Both the position numbers and the translations under genes were made by a program. From Lachnospiraceae bacterium (GTDB taxonomy: Bacteria > Bacillota > Clostridia > Lachnospirales > Lachnospiraceae), in NCBI GenBank assembly GCA_910574865.1, contig CAJTDN010000009.1, positions 1 to 64,000 of the forward strand: a DNA stretch of 64,000 bases, given 5' to 3'. The notes under the pieces were generated by a model. It had not been told where the DNA came from. It was given only the letters and a program-made list of their open reading frames with translations, and made no database searches. This document shows positions 42,303 through 53,092 of the stretch, one piece after another; position 1 is the stretch's first letter, and each line of letters opens with the position of its first letter.

Positions 42303-42986
42303 ATGGAGAAAGCTATTTTGGCAACGAAAGTCGGAATGACACAGATTTTCGACGAAAACGGCGTCCTGATTCCGGTAACGGTCCTGCAGGCCGGGCCATG
42401 CGTGGTGACGCAGGTCAAGACGGAAGAGAATGACGGTTACAAGGCAGTCCAGGTCGGATTTGTCGACAAGGCCGAGAAGGTCGTCACGAAGGACAAGAGC
42501 GGCAAGAAGGAAATCGCGCACAGGAACGGCGTGACGAAGCCGGAGAAGGGTCATTTCGACAAGGCCGGGGTCTCAAGCAAGAGGTTCGTGCGGGAATTCC
42601 GGTTTGACAATGCGGAAGAATATACATTGGCCCAGGAAATCAAGGCCGACATTTTCGCGGCGGGCGACAAGGTTGACGCGACGGCCATTTCCAAGGGAAA
42701 AGGTTTCCAGGGCGCAATCAAGCGTCACAACCAGAGCAGGGGACCGATGACACATGGTTCCAAGTTCCACCGCCATGCGGGTTCCAACGGCGCGGCGTCC
42801 GACCCGAGCAAGGTGTTCAAGGGAAAGAAGATGCCGGGACAGATGGGCAACAAGCAGATTACCGTCCAGAACCTTGAGGTCGTAAGGGTTGACGTAGAAA
42901 ACAACCTGCTGCTTATCAAGGGTTCCGTGCCGGGGCCGAAGAAGTGTCTCGTGACGGTCAAAGAAGCGGTAAAGACGGAGAGATAA
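42303..42986 (+). CDS. rplC: 50S ribosomal protein L3
   Basis: The 227-residue L3 starts [20 protein letters not shown]. The basic extension reaching the peptidyl-transferase centre is visible as [16 protein letters not shown]. It is slightly longer than the usual 205-215 residues because of a charged stretch ([13 protein letters not shown]). A strong AGGAGG precedes the start. It is the second gene of the S10 operon. Confidence 0.97.
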   Translation: MEKAILATKVGMTQIFDENGVLIPVTVLQAGPCVVTQVKTEENDGYKAVQVGFVDKAEKVVTKDKSGKKEIAHRNGVTKPEKGHFDKAGVSSKRFVREFRFDNAEEYTLAQEIKADIFAAGDKVDATAISKGKGFQGAIKRHNQSRGPMTHGSKFHRHAGSNGAASDPSKVFKGKKMPGQMGNKQITVQNLEVVRVDVENNLLLIKGSVPGPKKCLVTVKEAVKTER

Positions 42987-43016
42987 CCTGGCAGACGTAG
43001 AAAGGAGGATGCAGAG

Positions 43017-43637
43017 ATGGCAAACGTATCTGTTTATAATATCGAAGGTAAAGAAGTTGGTACAATCGATTTGAGCGATGCCGTGTTCGGTGTTGACGTG
43101 AATGAGCACCTGATGCACATGGCGGTCGTGAACCAGCTTGCGAACAAGCGTCAGGGAACGCAGAAGGCGAAGACCCGCTCGGAAGTTTCCGGAGGCGGAA
43201 AGAAGCCATGGCGGCAAAAGGGAACCGGCCACGCGAGGCAGGGTTCAACAAGGGCTCCGCAGTGGACGGGCGGCGGGGTTGTATTTGCCCCGACCCCGAG
43301 GGATTATTCTTTCAAGATGAACAAGAAGGAAAAGAGGGGCGCGTTAAAGTCCGCGCTTACTTCCAGGGTGGAAGAGAGCAAGCTCATCGTGCTTGACGAG
43401 ATTTCGTTTGACGAGATTAAGACGAAGAAATTCAAGGCGGTGCTTGACAATTTGAACGTGGGCAAGGCGCTCGTCGTATTGGAAGAGGGCAAGAAGAACG
43501 TGGAACTTTCCGCAAGGAACCTTCCGAACGTGAAGACGGCCCGCACCAACACGATCAACGTATACGACATTTTGAAGTACAACACGGTCATTTTGACGAA
43601 GGCCGCTGTTGCGACAATCGAGGAGGTGTACGCATAA
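43017..43637 (+). CDS. rplD: 50S ribosomal protein L4
   Basis: The 206-residue L4 has the conserved tunnel loop ([19 protein letters not shown]). L4 is the usual autoregulator of S10 operons in gamma-proteobacteria; whether it regulates here is not known. Its stop shares one base with the start of rplW (TAATG). Confidence 0.97.
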   Translation: MANVSVYNIEGKEVGTIDLSDAVFGVDVNEHLMHMAVVNQLANKRQGTQKAKTRSEVSGGGKKPWRQKGTGHARQGSTRAPQWTGGGVVFAPTPRDYSFKMNKKEKRGALKSALTSRVEESKLIVLDEISFDEIKTKKFKAVLDNLNVGKALVVLEEGKKNVELSARNLPNVKTARTNTINVYDILKYNTVILTKAAVATIEEVYA

Positions 43638-43936
43638 TGGCAGCTATCCAGTATTATGACGTCATTCAAAAGCCGGTAATCACGGAGAAGAGCATGGAGC
43701 AGATGGCAGATAAGAAATACACGTTCCTGGTTCACCCGGAGGCGACCAAGACCCAGATTAAGGAAGCGGTGGAGAAGATGTTTTCCGGCACGAAAGTGGA
43801 GGCCGTGAACACGATGAATCGCGGCGGCAAGACGAAGAGGCGCGGCATGACCTATGGAAAGACGGCGAAGACCAAGAAGGCCATCGTGAAACTGACCGAG
43901 GACAGCGCGGACATTGAGATTTTTGAAGGCTTGTAA
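43637..43936 (+). CDS. rplW: 50S ribosomal protein L23
   Basis: The 99-residue L23 has [24 protein letters not shown] and the exposed loop [14 protein letters not shown]. It lies at the tunnel exit and docks trigger factor and SRP. It is translationally coupled to rplD. Confidence 0.97.
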   Translation: MAAIQYYDVIQKPVITEKSMEQMADKKYTFLVHPEATKTQIKEAVEKMFSGTKVEAVNTMNRGGKTKRRGMTYGKTAKTKKAIVKLTEDSADIEIFEGL

Positions 43937-44004
43937 GGCGCATAAAATAAACGGTGCAATTCCGTGAAACTAATAATTAGAGCAGATGAAAGGAGAAGAA
44001 CGTA

Positions 44005-44847
44005 ATGGGAATCAAAACATACAACCCATATACACCTTCCAGAAGGCAGATGACCGGTTCCGATTTCGCGGAGATTACGAAGAAGACTCCGGAGAAGTCC
44101 TTGCTGGTATCCAAGAGCAAGAACGCCGGTCGTAACAGCCAGGGTAAAATCACAGTAAGGCACCGCGGGGGCGGCGCGAAGAAAAAATATAGGCTGGTGG
44201 ATTTCAAGAGAAGGAAAGACGGAATCCCGGCAACCGTCATCGGCATCGAATACGATCCGAACAGGACGGCGAACATCGCGTTGATTTGCTACGCGGACGG
44301 CGAGAAAGCTTATATCCTTGCCCCGGCGGGGTTGAAGGATGGCATGAAGGTCATGAACGGGCCGGAAGCCGAAGTGAGGATTGGTAACTGCCTGCCCCTT
44401 TCCGAAATCCCGGTAGGTACGCAGGTGCACAACATCGAACTGTATCCGGGCAGGGGTGGACAGCTGGTTCGCTCCGCGGGGAACAGCGCGCAGTTGATGG
44501 CAAAAGAAGGAAAGTACGCGACGCTGCGTCTTCCGTCAGGCGAAATGAGAATGGTTCCGATTATTTGCAGGGCATCCGTCGGGGTGGTGGGAAATGGCGA
44601 GCACAACCTGATTAACATCGGCAAGGCGGGACGCAAGCGCCATATGGGCATCCGCCCGACCGTGCGTGGTTCCGTCATGAACCCGAACGACCATCCGCAT
44701 GGTGGTGGCGAGGGAAGAACAAGTATCGGCCGTCCGGGTCCGTGTACCCCGTGGGGCAAGCCGGCACTTGGTCTCAAGACCCGTAACAAGAAGAAGGCTT
44801 CTAACAAGCTGATTGTAAGAAGAAGAGATGGAAGGGCAATCAAATAA
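44005..44847 (+). CDS. rplB: 50S ribosomal protein L2
   Basis: The 280-residue L2 starts [16 protein letters not shown]. Near the C-terminus is the highly conserved [13 protein letters not shown] loop, containing the His important for peptidyl transfer. It is of normal length. AAAGGAG precedes ATG 44005. Confidence 0.97.
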   Translation: MGIKTYNPYTPSRRQMTGSDFAEITKKTPEKSLLVSKSKNAGRNSQGKITVRHRGGGAKKKYRLVDFKRRKDGIPATVIGIEYDPNRTANIALICYADGEKAYILAPAGLKDGMKVMNGPEAEVRIGNCLPLSEIPVGTQVHNIELYPGRGGQLVRSAGNSAQLMAKEGKYATLRLPSGEMRMVPIICRASVGVVGNGEHNLINIGKAGRKRHMGIRPTVRGSVMNPNDHPHGGGEGRTSIGRPGPCTPWGKPALGLKTRNKKKASNKLIVRRRDGRAIK

Positions 44848-44872
44848 TTAGATTACAAGGAGGTTGGAACCT

Positions 44873-45154
44873 ATGGCTCGTTCACTGAAAAAAGGACCAT
44901 TTGCAGATGAAAGCTTACTGAAAAAGGTAGATGCCATGAATGCCGCGGGCAACAAGGCGGTCATTAAGACATGGTCACGTCGTTCTACCATCTTCCCGTC
45001 TTTCGTGGGACACACGTTTGCCGTGCATGATGGAAGAAAGCACGTGCCGGTATACGTGACGGAAGACATGGTGGGCCACAAGCTTGGAGAGTTCGTGGCT
45101 ACCAGGACATACAGGGGACATGGCAAAGACGAGAAGAAGTCTAAAGTAAGATAA
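44873..45154 (+). CDS. rpsS: 30S ribosomal protein S19
   Basis: The 93-residue S19 ([40 protein letters not shown]) binds the 30S head with S13. ATG 44873 follows AAGGAGGTTG; an in-frame ATG at 44864 lies inside that site and is rejected. Confidence 0.96.
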   Translation: MARSLKKGPFADESLLKKVDAMNAAGNKAVIKTWSRRSTIFPSFVGHTFAVHDGRKHVPVYVTEDMVGHKLGEFVATRTYRGHGKDEKKSKVR

Positions 45155-45184
45155 ACAAACAGTTTTTGAAAGGAGGGTTCATCC

Positions 45185-45574
45185 ATGGCTAAAGGACATA
45201 GATCTCAAATCAAGAGAGCAAGAAACGAGCAGAATAGGGAAACGAGACCGTCGGCGAAGCTTTCCTACGCGCGGATGTCGGTTCAGAAGGCTTGTTTCGT
45301 GCTGGATGCAATCAGGGGCAAGGATGTACAGACGGCGCTTGGTATCCTGGCTTACAGCCCGCGGTACGCGTCAAGCGTGATAGAGAAACTTTTGAAGTCG
45401 GCAATCGCGAATGCCGAGTATAACAACAACATGAGCACGGAAAACCTTTATATCGAGGAGTGCTACGCAAATAAAGGGCCGACCATGAAGAGAATCAGAC
45501 CGAGGGCACAAGGCAGGGCTTACCGTATTGAAAAGAGAATGAGCCACATCACCATCGTGCTGAATGAAAGATAA
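45185..45574 (+). CDS. rplV: 50S ribosomal protein L22
   Basis: The 129-residue L22 has the tunnel hairpin region [23 protein letters not shown] and a typical core ([27 protein letters not shown]). AAAGGAGGG precedes ATG 45185. Confidence 0.97.
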   Translation: MAKGHRSQIKRARNEQNRETRPSAKLSYARMSVQKACFVLDAIRGKDVQTALGILAYSPRYASSVIEKLLKSAIANAEYNNNMSTENLYIEECYANKGPTMKRIRPRAQGRAYRIEKRMSHITIVLNER

Positions 45575-45585
45575 GGAGGAAAATA

Positions 45586-46242
45586 ATGGGACAGAAAGTT
45601 AATCCTCATGGCTTAAGAGTCGGAGTTATCAAAGACTGGGATTCTAAATGGTACGCGGAAAAAGACTTCGCGGACAATTTGGTGGAAGACCACAAGATTA
45701 GGGTGTTTTTGAAGAAGAGATTATATAGTGCCGGAATTTCCAAAATTGAAATCGAGCGGGCGTCTGACCGCGTGAAGGTTGTCGTTTATACCGCGAAGCC
45801 GGGTGTCGTCATTGGAAAGGGCGGAGCTGAGATTGAAAAGGTGAAGGCGGAGCTTTCTAAGTACACGAACAAGAAATTGATTGTGGACATCAAGGAAGTA
45901 AGGAGGCCGGACAAAGACGCGCAGCTGGTGGCAGAAAATATCGCGCAGCAGCTTGAGAACCGTATCTCGTTCAGGCGCGCGATGAAGTCTTGCATGTCCA
46001 GGACGATGAAGTCGGGGGCGCTTGGCGTGAAGACGGCGGTGGCCGGACGCCTTGGCGGCGCGGACATGGCACGTACCGAGTTCTACAGCGAGGGAACCAT
46101 CCCGTTGCAGACGCTGAGAGCAGACATTGATTATGGATTCGCGGAAGCTGACACAACTTACGGAAAAGTCGGTGTAAAGGTTTGGATTTACAAAGGCGAG
46201 ATTCTTCCGGTCAAGGCTGATAAGGAAGGGAGCGATAAATAA
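45586..46242 (+). CDS. rpsC: 30S ribosomal protein S3
   Basis: The 218-residue S3 starts [24 protein letters not shown]. It has the KH-domain motif [13 protein letters not shown] and the C-terminal [24 protein letters not shown]. It forms part of the mRNA entry helicase. Its stop touches the rplP start (TAATG). Confidence 0.97.
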   Translation: MGQKVNPHGLRVGVIKDWDSKWYAEKDFADNLVEDHKIRVFLKKRLYSAGISKIEIERASDRVKVVVYTAKPGVVIGKGGAEIEKVKAELSKYTNKKLIVDIKEVRRPDKDAQLVAENIAQQLENRISFRRAMKSCMSRTMKSGALGVKTAVAGRLGGADMARTEFYSEGTIPLQTLRADIDYGFAEADTTYGKVGVKVWIYKGEILPVKADKEGSDK

Positions 46243-46679
46243 TGTTAATGCCAAAAAGAGTGAAACGTCGTAAACAGTTCCGTGGCAGCATGAAAGGAAA
46301 GGCCACGAGGGGAAACACGATTACCTACGGTGAGTTTGGTATCATTGCAACGGAGCCCTGCTGGATTCGTTCCAACCAGATTGAGGCGGCCCGTATCGCC
46401 ATGACGCGTTACATCAAGCGTGGCGGAAAGGTCTGGATCAAGATTTTCCCGGATAAGCCGGTAACGGCAAAGCCGGCTGAAACCCGTATGGGTAGCGGAA
46501 AGGGTGCATTAGAGTACTGGGTAGCAGTTGTGAAGCCGGGACGCGTCATGTTTGAAATCGCGGGAGTTCCGGAAGAAGTAGCGAGAGAGGCTCTTCGCCT
46601 TGCGATGCACAAGTTGCCTTGCAAGTGCAAGATTGTTTCCCGCGCAGACTTAGAAGGCGGTGATAACAGTGAAAACTAA
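46242..46679 (+). CDS. rplP: 50S ribosomal protein L16
   Basis: The 145-residue L16 has [23 protein letters not shown], the [19 protein letters not shown] block, and Arg-rich termini. ATG 46242 is used, giving MLMPKRV; ATG 46248 is an alternative. The 3' end overlaps the rpmC start. Confidence 0.96.
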   Translation: MLMPKRVKRRKQFRGSMKGKATRGNTITYGEFGIIATEPCWIRSNQIEAARIAMTRYIKRGGKVWIKIFPDKPVTAKPAETRMGSGKGALEYWVAVVKPGRVMFEIAGVPEEVAREALRLAMHKLPCKCKIVSRADLEGGDNSEN

Positions 46680-46872
46680 TACATTTTTAAACGATTTAAG
46701 AGGAAAATCCGTTGAGGAATTGAACGAGGAATTAGTAGCTGCGAAGAAGGAACTTTTCAACCTGAGATTCCAGAACGCGACGAACCAGTTGAACAACACG
46801 AGCAGGATTAAGGAAGTGAGAAGGAATATCGCGCGTATCCAGACGCTGATTACCGAGGCCAAGAGGGCATGA
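46669..46872 (+). CDS. rpmC: 50S ribosomal protein L29
   Basis: The 67-residue L29 has [34 protein letters not shown] and the helical hairpin ending [17 protein letters not shown] 46669 is preferred (GGCGGTGAT upstream); GTG 46660 is three codons earlier. It overlaps rplP by 11 bases. The stop codon begins a minimal copy of the dispersed repeat. Confidence 0.94.
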   Translation: MKTNTFLNDLRGKSVEELNEELVAAKKELFNLRFQNATNQLNNTSRIKEVRRNIARIQTLITEAKRA

Positions 46873-46890
46873 CCGAAAGCAACTTCCTTA
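46870..46890 (+). repeat. Dispersed intergenic repeat, minimal copy F
   Basis: The 20 bases from the stop codon join the element's left end (tgaccgaaagcaactt) directly to its right end (aacttcctta). This is as expected if the middle were lost between the two AACTT repeats that bound it. Confidence 0.55.
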
Positions 46891-46915
46891 AACAACATTT
46901 GAAAGGAGCAAGACC

Positions 46916-47173
46916 GTGGAAGAGAGAAATTTAAGAAAAGTCCGTGTCGGCAAGGTTGTCAGTGACAAGATGGACAAGACAGTCGTTGTCGCGGTTGAGA
47001 ACCATGTAAAACATCCACTTTATAAGAAAATCATCAAGAGAACTTATAAATTGAAAGCGCATGACGAGAACAACGAGTGTCGCATTGGCGATACCGTGAA
47101 GGTGATGGAAACAAGGCCGCTGTCCAAGGAGAAGAGATGGAGACTTGTAGAAATCTTGGAGAAGGCGAAGTAA
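46916..47173 (+). CDS. rpsQ: 30S ribosomal protein S17
   Basis: The 85-residue S17 ([59 protein letters not shown]) is an OB-fold 16S-binding protein. The start is GTG 46916 after AAAGGAGCAAGACC. Confidence 0.96.
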   Translation: MEERNLRKVRVGKVVSDKMDKTVVVAVENHVKHPLYKKIIKRTYKLKAHDENNECRIGDTVKVMETRPLSKEKRWRLVEILEKAK

Positions 47174-47216
47174 TTTGCCTTGGGTTCATGACTAAATAAT
47201 AAGGAGGTTTACCTGC

Positions 47217-47585
47217 ATGATACAACAGGAAAGTAGGCTGAAAGTGGCCGATAATACAGGCGCCAAGGAATTGCTGTGTATCCGAGTGCTTGGCGGTTCT
47301 ACGAGAAGGTATGCCGCAATCGGGGACATTATCGTTGCTTCTGTTAAAGATGCAACACCAGGCGGCGTTGTTAAAAAGGGTGACGTTGTGAAAGCGGTCG
47401 TCGTACGCACGGTGAAAGGCGCGCGTCGCAAGGACGGTTCCTATATCCGGTTCGACGAGAATGCCGCGGTGATTATAAAGGATGATATGAATCCGAGAGG
47501 AACACGTATTTTTGGACCAGTGGCCAGAGAATTGAGAGAGAAGCATTTCATGAAGATTGTCTCCCTGGCTCCGGAAGTATTGTAA
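47217..47585 (+). CDS. rplN: 50S ribosomal protein L14
   Basis: The 122-residue L14 has [33 protein letters not shown] and [15 protein letters not shown]. Its length is invariant in bacteria. AAGGAGGTTTACC precedes the start. Confidence 0.97.
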   Translation: MIQQESRLKVADNTGAKELLCIRVLGGSTRRYAAIGDIIVASVKDATPGGVVKKGDVVKAVVVRTVKGARRKDGSYIRFDENAAVIIKDDMNPRGTRIFGPVARELREKHFMKIVSLAPEVL

Positions 47586-47598
47586 GGAGGTGTCTGGG

Positions 47599-47910
47599 AT
47601 GTCAACTATGAAGATTAAGAAGGGTGACACCGTGAAGGTGATTGCCGGCAAGGATAAGGACAAAGAAGGTAAAGTGATTTCCGTGGACAGGAAGAACGGA
47701 AGGGTTCTGGTCGAGGGCGTCAACATGTTGACGAAGCACACGAAGCCGAGCGCGGCGAACCAGAATGGCGGCATCATCCACCAGGAGGGTTCGATTGACA
47801 TTTCCAACGTGATGTACGTGCACAAGGGGAAAGTCACCAGAATCGGGTTCAAGGTGGAAGACGGCAAAAAGGTCCGCGTTGCAAAATCAACCGGCGAAGT
47901 CATTGATTAA
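47599..47910 (+). CDS. rplX: 50S ribosomal protein L24
   Basis: The 103-residue L24 has an N-terminal KOW motif ([27 protein letters not shown]) and [23 protein letters not shown]. It initiates 50S assembly. ATG 47599 follows GGAGGTGTCTGGG; an earlier in-frame codon at 47557 overlaps rplN and is rejected. Confidence 0.96.
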   Translation: MSTMKIKKGDTVKVIAGKDKDKEGKVISVDRKNGRVLVEGVNMLTKHTKPSAANQNGGIIHQEGSIDISNVMYVHKGKVTRIGFKVEDGKKVRVAKSTGEVID

Positions 47911-47933
47911 TTCGGAAAGGAGGGCCTTGAGCG

Positions 47934-48473
47934 TTGAGTAGATTAAAAGAACAATACAAGAACGAGATCGTTGATGCGATGATTAAGAAGTTTGGCTATA
48001 AAAATATTATGGAAGTACCGAAGCTTGAAAAGGTTGTCATCAACATGGGCGTGGGTGAAGCGAAGGAAAATGCGAAAGTCCTGGAGTCTGCCGTGGCCGA
48101 CATGGAGAAAATCTCCGGACAGAAGGCAATTATCACGAAAGCGAAGAATTCCGTGGCGAATTTCAAAATCAGGGAAGGCATGCCAATCGGTTGCAAGGTT
48201 ACTTTGAGAGGGGAGAAGATGTACGAGTTCGTTGACCGTTTGATTAACCTCGCACTTCCCCGCGTGCGCGACTTCCGGGGAGTGAACCCGAACGCGTTTG
48301 ACGGCAGGGGCAATTACGCGCTTGGTATCAAGGAGCAGTTGATTTTCCCTGAAATCGAGTACGACAAGATTGACAAGGTCAGAGGCATGGATGTCATTTT
48401 CGTTACTACGGCAAAAACTGACGAAGAAGCCCGTGAGTTGCTGAAACAGTTCAATATGCCATTCGCAAAGTAA
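47934..48473 (+). CDS. rplE: 50S ribosomal protein L5
   Basis: The 179-residue L5 ([72 protein letters not shown]) binds 5S rRNA and P-site tRNA. TTG 47934 is the only start that gives the standard N-terminus; AAAGGAGGG lies 10 bases before it. Confidence 0.96.
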   Translation: MSRLKEQYKNEIVDAMIKKFGYKNIMEVPKLEKVVINMGVGEAKENAKVLESAVADMEKISGQKAIITKAKNSVANFKIREGMPIGCKVTLRGEKMYEFVDRLINLALPRVRDFRGVNPNAFDGRGNYALGIKEQLIFPEIEYDKIDKVRGMDVIFVTTAKTDEEARELLKQFNMPFAK

Positions 48474-48486
48474 AGGAGGGAGATTC

Positions 48487-48672
48487 ATGGCAAAGACATC
48501 AATGAAAATCAAACAGCAGCGCAAAGCGAAATTCTCAACGAGAGAGTACACCCGCTGCAGGATTTGTGGCCGTCCACATGCATATTTAAGAAAATATGGC
48601 ATCTGCCGTATTTGTTTCCGTGAATTGGCATACAAGGGTGAAATTCCAGGAGTGAAAAAGGCAAGCTGGTGA
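48487..48672 (+). CDS. rpsZ: 30S ribosomal protein S14, zinc-binding type (S14Z)
   Basis: The 61-residue short S14 carries the zinc ribbon C-x2-C...C-x2-C in [27 protein letters not shown]. This is the form typical of zinc-replete Firmicutes. AAAGGAGGG precedes ATG 48487. The stop lies in a copy of the dispersed repeat. Confidence 0.97.
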   Translation: MAKTSMKIKQQRKAKFSTREYTRCRICGRPHAYLRKYGICRICFRELAYKGEIPGVKKASW

Positions 48673-48757
48673 CCGAAAGCGGCTTAGTGAGGGCAAGCTG
48701 GAGGCGATGCCTGAACTTAGGCGCACGGACGTGTGCCGGCGCCGCTAAGGGGCTTTG
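48670..48757 (+). repeat. Dispersed intergenic repeat, copy E
   Basis: It starts on the rpsZ stop codon (TGACCGAAAGCGGCTTAGTGA), includes gatgcctgaacttag, then diverges into a GC-rich hairpin (gcgcacggacgtgtgccggcgc). It lacks the GTTCTTT...AAAGAAC end. Confidence 0.55.
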
Positions 48758-48792
48758 ATAGATAAGTGTAAAAAAGAAGGAGGACACGTAAC

Positions 48793-49194
48793 ATGACTAT
48801 GAGTGATCCAATTGCAGATATGCTTACAAGAATCCGTAATGCCAATACTGCGAAACATGATACAGTAGATGTACCTGCGTCAAAGATGAAAGTCTCGATT
48901 GCCGACATCCTTTATAACGAAGGATACATCGCCAAATATGACATCGTGGAAGACGGGGTATTCAAGACCATTCATATCACGCTGAAATACGGCGCGGACA
49001 AGAACGAGAAGGTAATCTCCGGCTTGAAGAGGATTTCCAAACCTGGACTTCGTGTGTATGCGAACAGCGCGGACATGCCGAAGGTACTTGGCGGCCTGGG
49101 AATCGCCATCGTATCCACCAACAAAGGCGTGATTACGGACAAAGAAGCGAGAAAGCTCGGCGTGGGCGGAGAAGTTCTTTGCTTTATATGGTGA
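48793..49194 (+). CDS. rpsH: 30S ribosomal protein S8
   Basis: The 133-residue S8 ([68 protein letters not shown]) binds helix 21 of 16S rRNA and is a known repressor of spc operons elsewhere. ATG 48793 or 48799. The stop overlaps repeat copy C. Confidence 0.96.
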   Translation: MTMSDPIADMLTRIRNANTAKHDTVDVPASKMKVSIADILYNEGYIAKYDIVEDGVFKTIHITLKYGADKNEKVISGLKRISKPGLRVYANSADMPKVLGGLGIAIVSTNKGVITDKEARKLGVGGEVLCFIW

Positions 49195-49324
49195 CCGAAA
49201 GCAACTGGCATTGAACACTTAACGAAAAGAAGCTATCGAGCTTAGTTGAGTGGATGTTACAATGCTAGTGCGAGGTCGTTCTTTGAGATTAGCGAGACTG
49301 AAAGTCAAGCTTAGCGAAAAGAAC
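49194..49324 (+). repeat. Dispersed intergenic repeat, long copy C
   Basis: It begins in the rpsH stop (TGACCGAAAGCAACTGGC) and contains ctagtgcgaggtcgttctttgagatt, agcgagactgaaag and cttagcgaaaagaac, the last closing the GTTCTTT...AAAGAAC stem. An extra segment (aacgaaaagaagctatcgagc) makes it longer than the other copies. Confidence 0.8.
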
Positions 49325-49409
49325 ATGTTTTGGGGACGATAGAATGCAGGACTGAAAACAGAGTGGACATTAGCATCCATTCCGAAAATTTAAGTTAGGA
49401 GGAAAGGGT

Positions 49410-49952
49410 ATGTCACGTATAGGAAGACAGCCAATCGCGATTCCGGCGGGCGTGACCGTTGAAATCGCTGAAAATAACGTGGTGACCGTGAAAGGTCCGA
49501 AGGGAACCCTTACAAGGGAACTCCCGGTTGAAATGGAAATCAAGCAGGAGGGCGCGGAAGTGACCGTTTCCAGGCCGAGTGACTTGAAGAGGATGAAATC
49601 TCTTCATGGTCTGACCCGGACGTTGATCCACAACATGGTGGTCGGCGTCACGGATGGGTATTCCAAAGTTTTGGAAGTGAACGGTGTCGGTTATAGGGCG
49701 GCCAAGGCGGGAAAGAAGCTGACCTTGAGCCTCGGATATTCGCATCCGGTGGAGATGGAAGATCCGGACGGTATCGAGACCGTTTTGGAAGGTCAGAACA
49801 AGATTACCGTAAAGGGTATCGACAAAGAAAAAGTTGGACAGTATGCGGCTGAAATCAGGGACAAGAGAAGACCGGAACCTTACAAGGGCAAGGGTATCAA
49901 GTATGCTGATGAGGTAATCAGGCGTAAAGTTGGTAAGACAGGTAAGAAATAA
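49410..49952 (+). CDS. rplF: 50S ribosomal protein L6
   Basis: The 180-residue L6 starts [19 protein letters not shown], has the duplicated alpha/beta fold, and ends with the signature [44 protein letters not shown] precedes ATG 49410. Confidence 0.97.
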   Translation: MSRIGRQPIAIPAGVTVEIAENNVVTVKGPKGTLTRELPVEMEIKQEGAEVTVSRPSDLKRMKSLHGLTRTLIHNMVVGVTDGYSKVLEVNGVGYRAAKAGKKLTLSLGYSHPVEMEDPDGIETVLEGQNKITVKGIDKEKVGQYAAEIRDKRRPEPYKGKGIKYADEVIRRKVGKTGKK

Positions 49953-49969
49953 TTAAGGAGGGTGTGAAA

Positions 49970-50338
49970 ATGGTTAGTAAAAAGTCAAGAAGTGAAGTTC
50001 GCAAAAAGAAACACATGAAATTGCGTAACCGTTTCAGCGGTACTGCCGAGAGACCACGTTTGGCCGTGTTCAGAAGCAATAATCACATGTACGCGCAGAT
50101 TATTGACGATACGGTGGCCAATACTTTGGTTTCGGCTTCCACTCTTCAGAAAGACGTGAAAGCAGAATTGGAAAAGACCAACGACGTTGCTGCAGCGGCA
50201 TATCTCGGAAAAGTGATTGCCGAGAGGGCGAAGGAGAAGGGCATCACGGAGGTGGTCTTTGACAGGGGCGGCTTTATATATCAGGGAAAAGTCAAGGCAT
50301 TGGCAGACGCAGCGAGAGAAGCTGGGTTGAATTTCTAG
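49970..50338 (+). CDS. rplR: 50S ribosomal protein L18
   Basis: The 122-residue L18 ([63 protein letters not shown]) binds 5S rRNA. ATG 49970 has AGGAGGG 9 bases upstream; GTG 49964 is an alternative. Confidence 0.97.
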   Translation: MVSKKSRSEVRKKKHMKLRNRFSGTAERPRLAVFRSNNHMYAQIIDDTVANTLVSASTLQKDVKAELEKTNDVAAAAYLGKVIAERAKEKGITEVVFDRGGFIYQGKVKALADAAREAGLNF

Positions 50339-50353
50339 GAAGGGAGAACACAT

Positions 50354-50863
50354 ATGAGACAGGAACGTATTGATGCTGGTCAGTTTGAATTAGAAGAAAA
50401 AGTGGTGTCAATCAAGCGTGTTACCAAGGTCGTAAAAGGTGGTCGCAACATGAGATTCACAGCTTTGGTCGTTGTAGGCGATGGAAAAGGCCATGTCGGT
50501 GCAGGCTTGGGAAAGGCAACTGAAATTCCGGAAGCGATTCGCAAGGGAAAAGAGGACGCGGCGAAAAGCCTGATTCAGGTCGCGTTGGACGAAAATGAAA
50601 GCGTGACGCATGACGTGATTGGAAAGTTCGGCAGCGCCTCCGTGCTGCTTAAAAAGGCTCCGGACGGTACTGGCGTGATTGCCGGGGGTCCGGCCCGTGC
50701 GGTCATCGAGATGGCTGGAATTAAGAACATCCGTACGAAGTCGCTGGGGTCTAACAACAAGCAGAACGTGGTACTTGCCACAATCGAGGGGTTGAAGGGC
50801 ATAAAGACTCCTGAAGAGGTTGCAAGGCTCCGTGGCAAGTCAGTGGACGAGATCATGGGCTAA
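50354..50863 (+). CDS. rpsE: 30S ribosomal protein S5
   Basis: The 169-residue S5 ([50 protein letters not shown]) has the conserved loop linked to spectinomycin sensitivity. AAGGGAG precedes ATG 50354, 15 bases after rplR. Confidence 0.97.
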   Translation: MRQERIDAGQFELEEKVVSIKRVTKVVKGGRNMRFTALVVVGDGKGHVGAGLGKATEIPEAIRKGKEDAAKSLIQVALDENESVTHDVIGKFGSASVLLKKAPDGTGVIAGGPARAVIEMAGIKNIRTKSLGSNNKQNVVLATIEGLKGIKTPEEVARLRGKSVDEIMG

Positions 50864-50902
50864 AAAGGCAAGCATTGACTTGTCGCATAGGAGGTAGGAA
50901 GA

Positions 50903-51082
50903 ATGGCAGATTTGAAAATCACGTTGGTAAAGTCTACGATTGGCGCTGTGCCGAAACATAGGAAGACCGTGGCGGCGTTGGGACTTAGGAAGCTGAACAA
51001 GACGGTGGTCTTGCCTGACAATGCGGCTACCAGGGGAATGGTACGGCAGGTTAGACATTTAGTGAAAGTGGAAGAAGCTTAA
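50903..51082 (+). CDS. rpmD: 50S ribosomal protein L30
   Basis: A 59-residue frame that is short but unmistakable: [35 protein letters not shown], and [15 protein letters not shown]. It is the normal length of bacterial L30. AGGAGG lies 8 bases before the start, and its position between rpsE and rplO is canonical. Confidence 0.97.
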   Translation: MADLKITLVKSTIGAVPKHRKTVAALGLRKLNKTVVLPDNAATRGMVRQVRHLVKVEEA

Positions 51083-51107
51083 ATAAAAACGATAAGGAGG
51101 TAATAGC

Positions 51108-51548
51108 ATGGACTTATCAAACTTGAGGCCGGCGGACGGCTCTAAGCAGGGTGATAAATTCAGAAGGGGTCGCGGCCATGGTTCAGGAAACGGAAAGACG
51201 GCCGGCAAGGGCCACAAGGGCCAGAAGGCACGTTCCGGCGCGCCGAGGCCGGGCTTCGAAGGTGGTCAGATGCCTTTGTACAGAAGGTTGCCGAAGAGGG
51301 GCTTCAAATGTAGGAACTCCAAGACAATTGTGGGAATTAACTTGGGCGTTTTAGAGGCTTTCGAGGATGGCGCGACAGTTACCGTCGAGACCTTGTTGGA
51401 GACTGGAATTATCAAGAATCCCAGGGACGGCGTGAAAATCCTTGGGGATGGGGAGTTGACCAAAAAACTTGATGTAAAAGTTAACGCGTTTAGCGCAAAG
51501 GCGGCCGAGAAGATTGAGGCACTTGGTGGAAAAGCAGAGGTGATCTAA
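51108..51548 (+). CDS. rplO: 50S ribosomal protein L15
   Basis: The 146-residue L15 has the Gly/Arg-rich N-terminus ([26 protein letters not shown]) and [25 protein letters not shown] precedes ATG 51108. The stop shares one base with secY (TAATG). Confidence 0.97.
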   Translation: MDLSNLRPADGSKQGDKFRRGRGHGSGNGKTAGKGHKGQKARSGAPRPGFEGGQMPLYRRLPKRGFKCRNSKTIVGINLGVLEAFEDGATVTVETLLETGIIKNPRDGVKILGDGELTKKLDVKVNAFSAKAAEKIEALGGKAEVI

Positions 51549-52876
51549 TGCTAGAGACGGTACGAAGGGCATTTAAAATAGAAGACATCCGTAGGCGGAT
51601 ATTCTATACGTTCATAATGCTTGTCGTTGTTAGATTCGGTTCTCTTCTGCCTACGCCGGGAGTGAACCCGACCTATATTCAGAACTTTTTTGCGAGCCAG
51701 ACCGGCGACGCGTTCAATTTTTTTGACGCGTTCACCAGGGGTTCCTTTACGCAGATGTCGGTATTTGCACTCAGCATCACGCCGTACATCACGTCTTCCA
51801 TCATCATGCAGCTAATGACGATTGCCATTCCCAAGCTGGAGGAAATGCAGAAGGAAGGCGCGGACGGCAGAAAGAAAATTGCGGCAATCACGCGTTACGT
51901 GACGGTCGCGTTGGCGCTCATTGAGTCTTCTGCCATGGCAATCGGGTTTGGACGTTCGGGTTTGTTGGTCAAGTACAACTTCGTGAACGCGGCAATCGTT
52001 GTCTGCACTTTGACGGCGGGGTCGGCGTTCTTGATGTGGATAGGCGAACGGATTACGGAAAAAGGCGTGGGGAACGGTATTTCCATCGTCTTGTTGATTA
52101 ACATCGTGTCCAGTATCCCGGATGACTTTGTCAGGTTGTACGAACAGTTTGTGAAGGGCAAGAAGCTGGCTTATGGGGTATTGGCCGCGCTTGTCATTTT
52201 GGCCGTGGTCTTGTTCATTATCGTGTTTGTCGTGACGTTGCAAAGCGGCGAGCGCAGGATTTCCGTGCAGTATTCCCAGAAGATGCAGGGACGCAGGACT
52301 TACGGGGGACAATCCACCCACATCCCGCTCAAGGTGAATACCGCGGGCGTGATTCCAATCATTTTTTCCTCGTCGCTGATGCAGGTGCCCATCGTCATCG
52401 CGACGTTTTTGGGAAAGGGGAACGGGACTGGTATAGGCAGCCAGATATTAAGGGGGCTTAATTCCAACAACTGGTTTGATCCGGAAAATCCGGTGTATTC
52501 CATCGGATTGCTGCTTTATATCATACTCACCATATTCTTTGCATATTTTTATACGTCGATTACGTTCAACCCGTTGGAGATTGCGAACAATATGAAAAAA
52601 AGCGGCGGTTTCATTCCGGGGATTCGCCCGGGCAAGCCAACCGTGGAGTATTTGGAAAAGATTTTAAATTACGTCATCTTCATCGGGGCGTGCGGACTGG
52701 TAATCGTGCAGACGATTCCGTTTTTCTTCAATGGCGTGTTCGGCGCGCAGGTGTCGTTTGGCGGGACATCCATCATCATTATCGTCGGCGTCGTGCTTGA
52801 GACGATAAAGCAGATTGAGTCGCAGATGCTGGTACGAAACTATACCGGCTTCCTGAACGGGAAGAGCGGTTCGTGA
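51548..52876 (+). CDS. secY: Preprotein translocase subunit SecY
   Basis: The 442-residue, ten-helix channel protein has VRFGSLLPTPGVNPTYI, the plug and helix-2 region SVFALSITPYITSSIIMQL, GTGIGSQI and the cytoplasmic loop RPGKPTVEYLEKIL. It is the core of the Sec pathway used by the secreted proteins and lipoproteins encoded in this window. The stop codon reads TGACCGAAGGC, the start of the dispersed repeat motif. Confidence 0.97.
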   Translation: MLETVRRAFKIEDIRRRIFYTFIMLVVVRFGSLLPTPGVNPTYIQNFFASQTGDAFNFFDAFTRGSFTQMSVFALSITPYITSSIIMQLMTIAIPKLEEMQKEGADGRKKIAAITRYVTVALALIESSAMAIGFGRSGLLVKYNFVNAAIVVCTLTAGSAFLMWIGERITEKGVGNGISIVLLINIVSSIPDDFVRLYEQFVKGKKLAYGVLAALVILAVVLFIIVFVVTLQSGERRISVQYSQKMQGRRTYGGQSTHIPLKVNTAGVIPIIFSSSLMQVPIVIATFLGKGNGTGIGSQILRGLNSNNWFDPENPVYSIGLLLYIILTIFFAYFYTSITFNPLEIANNMKKSGGFIPGIRPGKPTVEYLEKILNYVIFIGACGLVIVQTIPFFFNGVFGAQVSFGGTSIIIIVGVVLETIKQIESQMLVRNYTGFLNGKSGS

Positions 52877-52917
52877 CCGAAGGCACAAGATATAAGTTTA
52901 GCTCGCCGCAACCAGGC

Positions 52918-52956
52918 TTTTATGTCATAGGAAACTTCGTTCCCTATGACATAAAA
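52918..52956. terminator. 14-bp perfect hairpin between secY and adk
   Basis: ttttatgtcatagg/cctatgacataaaa (52918-52931 with 52943-52956), with an 11-base loop. It is flanked by A/T on both sides but lacks a T tail on the plus strand. It could attenuate transcription or stabilise mRNA ends. Confidence 0.5.
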
Positions 52957-53092
52957 ACCCTCTGGGGATGCGTATAAGCGTGAAAGGAAACGTGTTGCGA
53001 AAGCAACCACGCTTGGCGCGGGAGTTTCGTAGCTGAAACTCTTCGTTCAGGAACTGGATGTGGCGGGTTAAAATATAATATGAGGTGATTAC

